Notes under the pieces: generated by a model | Told to the model about the DNA's origin: nothing | What the model saw: the letters and a program-made list of their open reading frames with translations, nothing else | The model's database searches: none | Translations under genes and position numbers: made by a program | NCBI GenBank assembly: GCA_017506865.1 | Contig: JAFCMP010000075.1 | Span: 186,001-250,000, forward strand | DNA: 64,000 nt | Direction: 5' to 3' | Origin: Tribonema minus | Taxonomy: Eukaryota > Sar > Xanthophyceae > Tribonematales > Tribonemataceae | Shown here: positions 18,256 to 28,791 of the stretch, piece by piece | How the letters are laid out: each line of letters opens with the position of its first letter | Numbering within the stretch: position 1 is the first letter of the stretch

Positions 18256-20466
18256 CTACTTCTTGATCTTGACCACTCTTCGCGTGAAGGGGTCCAACTT
18301 GGTGACGCATGCTTTTTGCATCCTTCCTGCACACACCAACCGGCAAAGAGTTCAACACTAATGAGATTCAAGCGTTCGCCGTCACACCAATGGCAATGTT
18401 TCTGACATGATGGCAACACGGGTTGAACGATGATGTGGTGCTGGTTTGACAATATATAGTGTATCCATGTAAAGTGTGTCCGTTCATCCCCGCAGCAGCC
18501 ATAGGACCTTCAGCCATTTCAGGAGTCTGGCTGGAAAAAGATGTCAAGGCTGACAGCAGCTCAATGGCTGGTGGTGGCAGTGCTGCTTATACATACATGT
18601 AGCGGCCTACAGGCGCTAACAACAATAGCGAAAAAGTGCCGGCGGCCAATACATTAGTTGAGCCCACTCCGCTGACGGGTGACGTACACCTCTCTCAGCC
18701 CTTTTGCTGACCACTGCGCGCATGTACCATCTCATCCGATATAATGGACACTGTCCAGCATTTGCGGCACGGCAGTGAAAGGGGGGGGTAACCGCGCATT
18801 TGGAACAGCCAGTTGCAGTGGTGACCGACAATTACAGAACCCCCTCACAAGTGGTCTCAGGGCGTAGACGTTTGTTGTAGAATTGTGCTCCAAGCGCAGC
18901 CTGCCGCCTGCTTGCCATGACAGGTTTGAACCACAACTTTTGCTTGAACTTGTTTTCTGCGGTGCCGAAAACGCGAAACAGTGGCTTAGCTGACTGCCAG
19001 AAGTATCTTGGGTAAAGAATCGTGCAGACAGAGCCTTCTCGGTTTTGACACAGCGTTTGAGACAAAGCTGCTCCCAAAGATGATGCTCGCCGTGTCAGGA
19101 TGGCCACCGAGCGTGGTGGCTCTACACTGACCCCCCCTGACCAACACAACGAATTTGCCAGTTGCAGGGGTGACCCGCAATTTCGGTCACGCAGTTAGAG
19201 CGTTGCAACTGTTGGAGAGTATCCAGCATACCGGATCAGACGGTATGCACGAAGGTATGGTATGTGAGTTTGTGTGTTGTTCGCATGTGCCACATGCCTG
19301 CTGACCACACACACACCACCCTTAGAGTAGCTACATCCTGCTGCTGTCGAGCATATGAGCATCTCGCTGTACCTGATGCTTGCATGTTTATGTGGGGGCG
19401 ACTCGCCGCAATTGCACTGGCCTGCTGCTGGACAGCGGCAAAAGAAGCTGATTGTGCGCAGTACTTAATTCATGTGTACTCTGATTCTCATATGTACCAA
19501 TATACATATATGCAGTGAACTATGTCATGACATCTTTCTTTTTCATGCACACAGGTGACTGCTTGTTGGAACAGTCATTGATATAACTAGGGGTAGCTGC
19601 GCGTCTCTACAAAGAACAAGTAAAACTTAGTTCATGGTTACAACAGCACCTGGGTATGGTGGGAGCCTGTGCCTATCAGATGATTACGACTCTAGTCTAG
19701 AGTGCTAGTGCTACCTGAAGCCCTATTCCAACACTTGCCACATGTGACAACAATTGTTGGCTGTCCATTCAAAAATCATCTGCTGCACCGTACACACACG
19801 ACGTTCGTACACTCGGGGTAAAACACAACCACTATGCCTCTGACTCACCATCTACATTGAGGACACACGTCGCGCACGTGCCAGCCTTGCAGTTGTATCT
19901 GACTTTCACTCCAGCCTTGGCCGCCACCTGGCTCAGCAGCGTCCCGCCCTCCGCCGTTATCTTCTTGTCGCTTACCGTGAAGTGCACCTCGATGGGCTGG
20001 CGGGGCGCAGTAGCAGAAAACGTTACGTCAAAAGTGGTCCCGCATGTTATAGAGTACAAGACATGGGGGTATACGAAGGCCAAGCTTGCTATGCAGCAGA
20101 ACCAAACACGCATCAGCAGCCGTCATCTCAGCTCCAGCTGCGATGGTAGGACTTGACTGTTCATCGAATGAGTGACGCTCGCGTCATGCAGCACAGTAGG
20201 CTTGTGGGCGTACGCGTTGGCTCATTGCACGCAAGAGTGATGGCACACACCAGCAGCGTGACCCAGCCGCAAATTCACTCCTCGCCTTTGCCTGCATCAT
20301 GGACATCAAAGCAATGCCCACTCACCCCCATTCGCAGGGCGCTGGCTTGTTGTGCACTCGAGCTGCGGGCTCCCGCCACCGCCGCTGCGCCACCTCCCAG
20401 GAACGCTTGCGCGCTCTGCAGGCATGCCACGCACAGCACGAGCAGCCCTACTACTCTTGCCATCAT
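18256..20466 (-). CDS. Plastid-targeted short [2Fe-2S] ferredoxin-like protein
   Basis: Three exons read on the minus strand, 20326-20466, 19849-19996 and 18256-18326, give 119 residues. Exon 1 encodes a hydrophobic signal peptide ending SAQA, then FLGG and a Ser/Ala/Arg-rich stretch ending ALRMG. An Ala-Phe cleavage context is the known targeting signal of complex red-lineage plastids. The domain IEVHFTVSDKKITAEGG...VRYNCKAGTCATCVLNVDG, joined to RMQKACVTKLDPFTRR, supplies four Cys as C-x4-C-x2-C-x11-C. That is the compact Fer2 spacing seen in SDHB-type domains, not the wide spacing of photosynthetic ferredoxin. It should be an electron carrier or cluster protein in the plastid; the partner is unknown. 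The 71-nt last exon lies beyond a 1.5-kb intron and was found by its Cys and the matching phase 1 split. It diverges from the PDZ-like gene 176 bp away. Confidence 0.8.
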
Positions 20467-20642
20467 CTTGTGGTCTGGTAGTGCGTGTGTTTCACTGCAG
20501 ATTTTTTACACATCGATCACACAGTGATGATGCTCAGCTTCGTCGTCAGATCTGCAAACCTCAGCAACTGTTGCGGCTTTGTGTCGTCGCCCCTCGGCCC
20601 TGTACTTCTCACACGCGCTCACTTGACGCAGCGGCAGCAGCC
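20467..20642. promoter_or_regulatory. Bidirectional promoter region, ferredoxin / PDZ-like
   Basis: Only 176 bp separate the start codons of two outward-transcribed genes that both carry plastid targeting signals. A shared promoter is inferred. I see no TATA box. Confidence 0.4.
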
Positions 20643-23600
20643 ATGAAGTTCCTGGTCCTGTGCCTCGCGGTGGTAGTGGCTAGCGCAGCAGCCTTCGTTG
20701 CGTGCCCGACTTCTTCAAGATTGGTGAGTGTTTCATGATGGTTCGAAGGCGCTGTTGCACAGCTGTGAGCATATGCTGATCTGTGCGAATACATGTGTTT
20801 TTGCAGGTTGCAAGCAACACCTGCTCCAGGAGCGCGAGCAGTCTGCGCATGTCCGACGACGACGAGGACGCTTTGACGGCAGCAGCGCGGGCAGCTCGCA
20901 AGGCGGGACCTAACGACCGCGTTGTCGAAATCAGGAAGCCATTGGGACTGGTGCTGGAGGAGAACGAGAAGGTAGCAACACCAATGAGCTTGCAATGCTC
21001 AGGCTTTGTTGTGTATCGAATGGCGAACTGTGCGAATTGATCGGGCGTTCTGTGTGTGCTGTCCTGCTCCAAAGGTACTGTGCATGCACTGTCAGATAGA
21101 AGCAGCCCTGTAAAATGTATGACTGAAGCTCCATACGACTTGCCTCTGCATCGCTCCTTCTTCTCCAGGGCGATGTATTCATCACAAAGGTCAAGGATAA
21201 CAGCAACGCTTCGAGGAATCCCAAGGTTTTCCCAGGGGACAAGGTCAGTGTTTGCCTCTTTGCATCAGCAATAATGTGCTTGACTTTCATTGCTGTGTTA
21301 TGAAAATCTCGCCAAAACTCATCCAGACGACTTAATCGCTGGAATGGTGGTTGTAAATGCAGTGCATTAATTGCACAGCCTTCCCTGCCAGCATGCCTGC
21401 TTCAACAGGTGATGATTTTGTTAGTGCCAATACGCTGTGTTCATGGCCGCTGCAAATCGTTCAAGTTTGCTGTCCTGACGTTGGTGAACCATTCGACCTC
21501 CAGCATACTCAACTCACCCCAGCGCTGTTTGTGCGTCATACGCAGTAAAGTTGTGCCGGGGCCATATTTCTAGATGTTTGTGTCGTCGCTCATCCACTGC
21601 ACATGTCTCACTGCAACACGCTTACTCACCGTGTTCCACGACGCCTACGTCGGCATCAGTGCTGCACTTTGCTACGCTCGGTGGTCCGCATTGCTTGTCC
21701 TCCAAATTCCAAACCAGAAGCCCACGAAACAGAGTTCTCTCACCAACTTATCAAACACACACCAACTTGATGGTGCCAAAACTCCCCACGGTATGCACAT
21801 GTCGGTTGCAGCATGCCTAGGAGTGTGAGCTGAGTTGGCAGGATACTGTGCTCCACCACGATCTCAAGTGCACCATCCGCTGCACCTCCATACATATTAC
21901 CAGCCGCATTACGCACACCTGCCCACCAGCATGCATATACATGTACACTCACCGCGCCCGCTACCCATCGCCCCGCCAGATCTCGTTCATCTCTGCCACA
22001 TTTGGCGATGACCTGTGGAGCGTGCGCGGCGCGGGGCTGGCGCGTGTGCAGAATGCTGTGAGGGTGAGGCAGGGAGACTCGGTGAGGCTGGTGCTGGAGT
22101 CCACCAATGAGAGCAAGAGCAAGATTGCGGCTGCGGTGAGTTCAAGTGCTGAAGTTGAAGTATGAGGGTCTGAGCGCGACCGTGACGTCATTATTGTTGC
22201 GTTTGATGCATCAGGGGTGCCCTGCTTGCGACCTTCCTGTTGTGCGCTGACGTGAAGTCTAGAGTTGTCAAGTGCCAGTGGATGCTGTGTTGAAAAGAGT
22301 ACTTTGGACACAGATTGCACCAAGGGCGAGCACTGCAATGACATCGTCTCTAACGAGAATATTATGTCAGCTTCGAGCAGTACATGGCACAGCGCTGCCA
22401 CAAGGCAGGTGCCTCGCAACGCGAGCTCGAGCAGTCGCTCGAGCCGCTGAAGCAGCAGGCAAACAAAAGAGTGCTGAACCATAGCAGCAGGTGTATGACG
22501 GCCGCCGCTTTTGTGTGCTGCAATGCCAGCAGTGCACAAAAAAGTAGCAACTGTGCAACAGTCTTTTACGACACTGTTAACTGGCGGAAGAGGCGGCTAT
22601 GCACGCGTCCGCCTCTAACATGGTCATGCTTGCGCTGAGTTGACCCACGACAGCACTTCAAGTTGTCGCATTACAGCACATCAAGTTGTGGTGTTGATAT
22701 GCACCCGGCCAGGCTTGCGCAGCACGTAGGCGGGCCCGCCTCTGCGATGGAGACCTGAACAGCGCCTTGCTCGGCCGCTGTTAGTTGTCAGTGTTGTTGG
22801 GCCATCTGCATCACTCTTCGCTGAAGGTGTGATGTGACATGAGACCTACAGTTACAGCAGCAGTGCGCAGGTAGCTCAATGTGTGCCTAGACTACCTGCG
22901 GCCTTGTGCTGCCTATACTGCTTTGAAACGCTTCTCCAAACCAGCACAGTATAGCCCTTGTTGTGAATCAGCGGCTAAATCAACAGTGGTTGGGTCTATT
23001 GCTGTACGCAATGCCCCGCTTACTCAGTCAATCGGGCACATGTACTAAATGAGCGAAAATTAAAAAAAGTACTAAATGCACTTCTCCATTGTGTACTGAG
23101 TTCAGTACACCAGCGACAATGGCCCTTCATCTCCTGCGGCTACATTAATTGAGGTCCTCTGTGTTGCATTATTGTTGCGTTGTCGCACCAAAACCAAGCG
23201 CTCACTCATTCTGCGCAATTGTGCGTGTAGCTGTTCTTTGATGTGGCTCTCTAACTTGCAGCCTCCGCAGTTGGATGAGCATTCATTACGATCTTTTAAT
23301 TCGTTTTTCATTAGTGTTGGCTGGTCATCGGCACTACAACCTGTTTGACTTGCACTATTCCTGTGACAGCAACCCAGATGTCATTTCTCCATATATCTGT
23401 TGAATGGTTTTGCAAGAATGTGCTTCAGAACATGTTAAAACGAGTTTAGGGGCAGTATTGGCTCCTGTATAGCCGCATGGAGAGGCTGTTACATGCCATA
23501 ACATGCACTAATGAGCAAAGTGCTTGTGCTGCAAAATTTCAACTTCAAGCAGACCATCAGTTCGGCACTCTTTGGTGGGTGGCGTCACCGCCGCCTTGCC

Positions 23601-24134
23601 TTGTGGCCTTCTTTCACTGAAAGCCATGCGCTGCTGACTCAATCAGGGATGTGTGATAATTACTGGGTTCGCATAAGGCGCTAAAGCATCTAGCAAAAGA
23701 TGATCCAGGTGTTACAGTATGCCCACACTGTTCACATGTGATGTTGTGGCAGCCAGGACAACGCACGAAACACTGCCAACGGCAAGTGTACCACCGCAAA
23801 TTATCATTGCTTCCTCAACACTTGCTGCAGTGTGATCTTTCAATACTCACAGTAGCAACTGCACTGCATCATTGGACTTGAGCGTCTCATCTCACGGAAC
23901 ATGCTTTTGAGGTATCCGTTGCCTGGCGTGTATTTTCACACTACACAACTGTTTTGTCACATCAGAGAGCGCCTTCTCACGTGTTCAGCTGTTGCCTCTT
24001 GGCGTACGCAGGCTGCGGAGGCAAAAGAACGCAAAAAGTATGAGGAGGATGCTCAGGTGAAGCGCGACAGGCTGCTCAAGGCGCTCGACGAGGACACCAA
24101 GAAGAAGTCCAAGAAGTTCTTCGGACTGTTCTAA
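20643..24134 (+). CDS. Plastid-targeted PDZ-like protein
   Basis: Five phase-0 exons, 20643-20723, 20807-20971, 21169-21243, 21980-22135 and 24012-24134, give 199 residues. Exon 1 starts MKFLVLCLAVVVASAAAFVA, a signal peptide with an Ala-Phe cleavage context, followed by a Ser-rich stretch ending SLRM. An acidic spacer (SDDDED) precedes KPLGLVLEENEKGDVFITKV, which has the PDZ-type GLxL carboxylate-binding loop. A core with PGDKISFISATFGDDLW and QGDSVRLVLES follows. The C-terminus is a charged helix rich in Lys/Glu ending KKKSKKFFGLF. PDZ domains bind protein C-termini; the partner here is unknown. The last intron is the longest, at about 1.9 kb (22136-24011), and holds no recognisable gene. 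An ochrophyte/haptophyte-type plastid destination is inferred from the N-terminus. Confidence 0.8.
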
Positions 24135-24682
24135 GAACGGCTCTAGGAACAGTCGTATGAACTGTCTTGTAGGAGCGCCACAGCTCTCTGGGACTGCCCC
24201 CAGAGGTGCACACTCGTCAGTATGAAGTCTACACTCCCACCCAGTGCTGAAAGGTTGTCGTAAGCAGTTGCTGCGGGGCATGCCATGCCACGCTGCATTG
24301 AACGCCAACCCACAATGCGTATAGACTCGATAATGATTAAAATGCCACACCACATTGTTACTGATTGAGGCCAGCCAACTTCTTGGGTGTTTGTCTTTTG
24401 CATCTGCATGCTTCATTTGATGCTTGCCACCTTGTGATGCCTTGCCACTTCAGCTGTCCCTGACCGGTTTTTCAGCATTGCTTTGTGGCAACCATGGGGT
24501 CTTAGGTTGTTCAATGACCCTTGCGATTTCTGGGCCGCCTCTGTTAGGAGATTTGTCGTTGCTGTATGACCATAAAAAATGAACCGAGCACGACGAAGTT
24601 GAAGTTGAAGAGACTCGCAAAAAGAAACGAGTGAGTAATCCAAAGCTCAACAGTTGCAAAAGAGATCCATAATTGAGCTGCC
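24135..24682. other. Intergenic, PDZ-like to VOA1-like gene
   Basis: This is 548 bp between two plus-strand genes. It includes a GAAGTTGAAGTTGAAGAG hexamer cluster near 24595, about 90 bp before the next ATG. Nothing else is recognisable. Confidence 0.5.
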
Positions 24683-25555
24683 ATGGGGCTGCGGAAAGCT
24701 GCATGGGCAGCACTGCTGGGGACGTTAGGAAGCGTTTCAGCTGCACGTGGTCACACCAGCAGCCGCCCTCCGGCTGTTTCACTCCAGCAGCGATGCCACA
24801 AGCCAGCACCTGCTCTCTTTTGGGGCAGCGCTCTGGTTCCCTCCCTGCGCAGCACAGATTCATCAAAGAGGAGTCAGTCCCATGATGCCCACGACATCGC
24901 TTCCTTTGCAGTGTCCGCAGAGCTGAACACGGAGGCTGTGGTGGTGCTGTTGTCGGCCGACGAGGCGTATAGCACAGCCTCGCTGGCTGCATCGGCAGCA
25001 TCTCTGCGGAGGCAGCAGAAGCAATGCCACATGGCCTCAGCAGACGCAGTGCTGCCCTATGTCTATCCCGCCAGCAGGAGCCTGTCGGAGCTGCTCCCGG
25101 AGGCCGCAGCCGCAGCAGACGTAACAGTCATCCGAACCACATCCACGCTGCTGTCGTCAGTGCTGCAGGACAGCGCCATCTTCAGCAACGGCAAAACGGA
25201 TCTGATTCTGGTCACCATTGACCCCAGCGAGGACCTGGACGGCGTAGTGGGGAGCACGAAGGGGCTGCTGGAGGAGCGCGACACTCATGCCTACGTGCTG
25301 CTGGTGGCCAGCGACGCCGGCGGCGAGGGCTGCGGGCGCCGGAGACTGGTGGCGGAGTCCATTTCGGTGAGGCGCGCGCAGGAGATCGTTACGGTACGCA
25401 CCATCAAGATGACGCCCTGCATACTGGCGGGCCTCCTCTTCTTCTTCTTCTTCCTGTTTCTGTTGTGGGTTGGGCTCGGCTGCCTCGGGGCCATCTCGTA
25501 CCCCAAGGAGTTCATCCACCCAGAGCAGCAGCCCGCGCTCGGACGCGAGTACTAG
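24683..25555 (+). CDS. V-ATPase accessory protein, VOA1/Ac45 (ATP6AP1)-like
   Basis: A single uninterrupted frame of 290 residues. It has a cleavable signal peptide (about residues 1-20, ending SVSAARG), a lumenal domain of about 220 residues, one membrane helix (about 246-271, ILAGLLFFFFFLFLLWVGLG) and a short tail ending PALGREY. Known VOA1/Ac45-type subunits of the V-ATPase V0 sector end the same way: TP-x-IL-[AS]-GLL, a long hydrophobic run, a small-residue patch, then PxxF and a Gly-Arg-Glu-Tyr-like tail. They help assemble or steer the proton pump in secretory membranes. The lumenal part is diverged. It is the only multi-domain gene here without introns. The C-terminal block gives most of the confidence. 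Confidence 0.7.
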   Translation: MGLRKAAWAALLGTLGSVSAARGHTSSRPPAVSLQQRCHKPAPALFWGSALVPSLRSTDSSKRSQSHDAHDIASFAVSAELNTEAVVVLLSADEAYSTASLAASAASLRRQQKQCHMASADAVLPYVYPASRSLSELLPEAAAAADVTVIRTTSTLLSSVLQDSAIFSNGKTDLILVTIDPSEDLDGVVGSTKGLLEERDTHAYVLLVASDAGGEGCGRRRLVAESISVRRAQEIVTVRTIKMTPCILAGLLFFFFFLFLLWVGLGCLGAISYPKEFIHPEQQPALGREY

Positions 25556-26709
25556 ACTCAGACTCAGGACTCAGGGCTGGGGGGTGAGTACATACCTGGC
25601 GAGGCGCAAGGTGCCGTTGACAAATTCAGTAGGGTAGCCAGCGATTCGACCGCGATCAATGTTGCAGTGTTTTTCCCACTCAGTATCCTCAGTGTTTTCC
25701 CTGCTTTGTATCCCCATCGCTCCCTGCTGCCGCCGCTGTGTTGCTCTGTGATGATACGTGCTGCAACTGTTGAATCGTAGCGATCATGGTGCTGAAATTG
25801 GTCAGCTGCAGGTTGTAGACTATGTTCAGCCACGTGGCACCTTTTTGCGCTCATGTAAGGTTGCACTAGGCCCTGTAGTGCATTCGTGTACTTTGTTGCG
25901 TGCGTGGCGTTTTGTTGTGTTACTTTGATGTGTGATGTACGTTTCTTGTTCAAGGATAAAGGTTGATCAGTGCAGGTAAGCAACTGCCACGACTTCGGAG
26001 ATCGCTGAGAGTTGCAGAGATTGCAGTTGGCATGTGTGTCACACAGCCACAACGTTGCTCTATGCAACCACGATTGATCGCTTTTCTGCTTGTCGGAACC
26101 GAGATGTGAACTTTGCTGTGCCGTGGGTGTGATGCTGCACAATCAAGCGAGTGCCCACATCATTGGTGCGACCTCTTTGCTGTTGAACCTGAATCTAGTG
26201 GGATGCACTGGTATTCGTGGATGGTAGATAGCCAGCCTGCTGCAATTGAACATGCACCATGCCTGAGGCATCTGTCCAGGCCGCAATTACCGCAATGATT
26301 TCAATGGACAGAATGTTGCTGGTATAGTTTTATGTACGAGACCTGGCTACCTGTGGACAGATGTGTCCTTTGTCAGGTTTCTTCAATGCGGCTGTGTGTG
26401 GTTGCTGTGTTCAAGCCTAAATTGGCTGCTGACAAGCTGTAAAACAGCCTGTAATGCAAGCAGGCATGTCCACCATAACGGTTGACCACATCAGGCCAGG
26501 CATTGAACTTTGGTGAGCACAGCATGGAGTGCACAAGCTGAAGTTGGTGAAAGGTGCACACCTGTCAAATGACAACATTCACGAACACGCCATCAATGTT
26601 GCGCCGTTCGTGCCCGTGTCGTCAATTTCTCCATTCTTAAACTTCAAGTTCAACTTCCTTAGTTGAAGTTTTATTGATCGAAACAAAAAAGGCAGAGCAC
26701 GCAGGAACC
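25556..26709. other. Intergenic, VOA1-like to DHHC gene
   Basis: This is 1.15 kb between two plus-strand genes. A minus-strand frame of 192 codons (25564-26142) looks non-coding. Just upstream of the DHHC start (26640-26674) are paired CTTCAAGTTCAACTT and TTGAAGTT hexamers in inverted arrangement. Confidence 0.45.
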
Positions 26710-28251
26710 ATGGCCCAGTTCCAGGCGCTTCATCCGGAAGATGGTGTTATCATAGAGGAGGTCGAATACAGCAGCACGGATCATGATGGCATTCACCTGC
26801 TGCCGCCACCCCGTAGATCCGGGGACCCGTGCAGATGCCTCTGTTCCTGGCTGCGAGCCCCAAAGATTGGCCACAACTACGTGCTGGCACGCACACCAGG
26901 ATCTCTCAGGAGCTCTAAACTGCTGTTAACAATGGGCCCGCACTGGACAGGAGTATTATTTGCGTCAGCTGTAACCTTAGGGGCGACTGTAGCGCTGATC
27001 ATTCAGGACGGTCCGCAGGGAACGAACTGGTTCAAGTGGTTCTGCGTCTCCGGTGCGGGCCTGACTTTATTAACTCTATGGCTAACGGGCTGCTCTGATC
27101 CTGGCATTGTTCGGCAACCGGCGAACGCGGACATGGACGCGCGCATGTGTCCGGAGTGTGCGATGATGGTGCCAGGGACGGCGGAGCACTGCTATGACTG
27201 CTGCGTGTGCATAGAGGGGCTTGACCACCACTGTATCTGGATGGTGAGTGTCTAACCTTAGGAATAGGGTCAGATTCAGGATAAGGCCGCCGCGTCCTTG
27301 AAGCCAGTGTAAAGTCCTCTGACCTGCATGTGTAATTTGGTGATGAACACAATGATGCAGCCATCGATTACCATGGACTGTAGGCAGATCTCAACATGAA
27401 CTACTTCGCAGTGCATGGTTTTTTTGGAAGAGCTGATACTGTGCGATGCATCATCTTATGCTTGAGTTGCACTCTTTTAAATCAACCAAGCAGCTTACAT
27501 TCGTATCATCCCTGCATTGTTTTCTTGGCACCAGGTTATTGGCCCAGCTACTTGTCGTGAGTCATGTAAAATTGTATTGAGCTGTCTGCGGTTGCTGCAC
27601 TTGGCATGTTCTAGTGCCCTGGAAAATACACTCAAGCCAATATCTCTGCGCATTAGCATGGATGCTCGGATGATGGTCATCTACAGGGGATGGGAGATGA
27701 GCATGCCTCGAAACGACCCGCTACTCACGTGACAATAATTTGCGGGTACACAGATCAGCGTTGCCCAAGCATTGCTTACCTACCATCAGGGCTTCCACTG
27801 ACGCATCTTGCATGCCAGCACATCTTCATGGCCTCTCAGTAGCACATCCTCCCAGCTATGCCTCATTGCCACCGACATTGCTTGGGTTATGCTTATGCTC
27901 GACTAAGGTTTTGTGCAAAGACTCTGCTGTTGTGAGCCGCACGCAGTGGGGCCTGGCCATGTTGAAGACTAGAGTCAGTTACAGCGCATCACGCAACGAA
28001 ATATTCAGCTCTTCCATCATTTTTGTTTCACAAACCTAGCCCATTGCAGCTGACATGCACTTGGCAGTACCTCTCTGACTCCGCATCATTCGTTGCTGCT
28101 GCCTGTGCCTGTCATGTGGCTGCCGCGCCTTGTGCAGGGAAAATGCATCGGAAAGCAAAACATGACAATATTCAAGGTGTTCAACGTCACCTGGGTGGCA
28201 TACCTGGTAGTATCTCTTATTTACATCACTGTCGGCGGCAAGCGGAGATAG
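26710..28251 (+). CDS. DHHC-type protein S-acyltransferase (palmitoyltransferase)
   Basis: Two exons, 26710-27243 and 28138-28251, give 215 residues. The enzyme attaches palmitate to cytosolic Cys of membrane proteins. Two membrane helices (HWTGVLFASAVTLGATVALII and WFKWFCVSGAGLTLLTLWLTG) precede the zinc-binding Cys-rich domain: CPECAMMVPGTAEHC, CVCIEGLDHHC (DHHC at about 172-175, catalytic Cys 175), then IWM joined across the intron to GKCIGKQN. A third helix (FNVTWVAYLVVSLIYIT) follows, and the protein then stops. The junction is phase 0 and falls inside the conserved DHHC-x-W-x-x-x-CIG signature, so the splice is secure. Most family members have a fourth helix and a cytosolic tail, which are absent here unless an alternative 3' exon exists. 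The start is the first ATG, with MAQFQALHPEDG following. Confidence 0.85.
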
Positions 28252-28791
28252 CATAGGGTCAACGCCGATTGCCATGGCGCCTGGTGTAAATGGTGAAGTT
28301 TGTTGCATCAGTGCTATGCTGAGCATCCTCACTGTTGTCTCGTGCCTGTTGTGACCATGTGAGCGTGCTCGATGTGACCATGGTCTGGCAGGTCAAACGG
28401 TGCTGGCTCCACGGTCTGATCATGCAGCAGGAGAGCTTCCATCTATATTGTATCATCTATTGGTGCTTTTCCCGCCCATCCCCATCCCCGATTGTCTCAA
28501 GATATCAAAAGCCTGGCTGTTTTCAGCTTTCAGGCATTTGCAGTGCGCACGCGACTCCTGTCGACTATCTCGTGCTTCTTGTGACAGTGAGACTCAGATG
28601 TATGTGCTCCTCGTTGCCCATGGTTTTTGGCTCCACTTTGCGCTAAAGCTGTCGAAAACCTGTCGAAACGAAACCGACTTTCATAAGCTCGCTTGTGCCA
28701 CGTTCACAAACTGACACACAGCGGTTTTCCTCCTGCAAACTGGCAGGCTGTGTCTGCAGCAAGACGCATCTTGTCAAGGTGCAGCAGGCTC
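28252..28791. other. Intergenic, DHHC to D27-like gene
   Basis: This 540-bp gap lies between two plus-strand genes. An acceptor-like site (ctggcag) just upstream of the D27-like frame, near 28745, leaves open a further 5' exon. No repeat or RNA gene is seen. Confidence 0.4.

Noticed and set aside
19500-19830. Nearer 3' exons for the ferredoxin (for example after the cttctttgtag near 19607)
   Set aside because: They give no fourth Cys or end at once. The exon at 18256-18326 fits phase, Cys spacing and family C-terminus.
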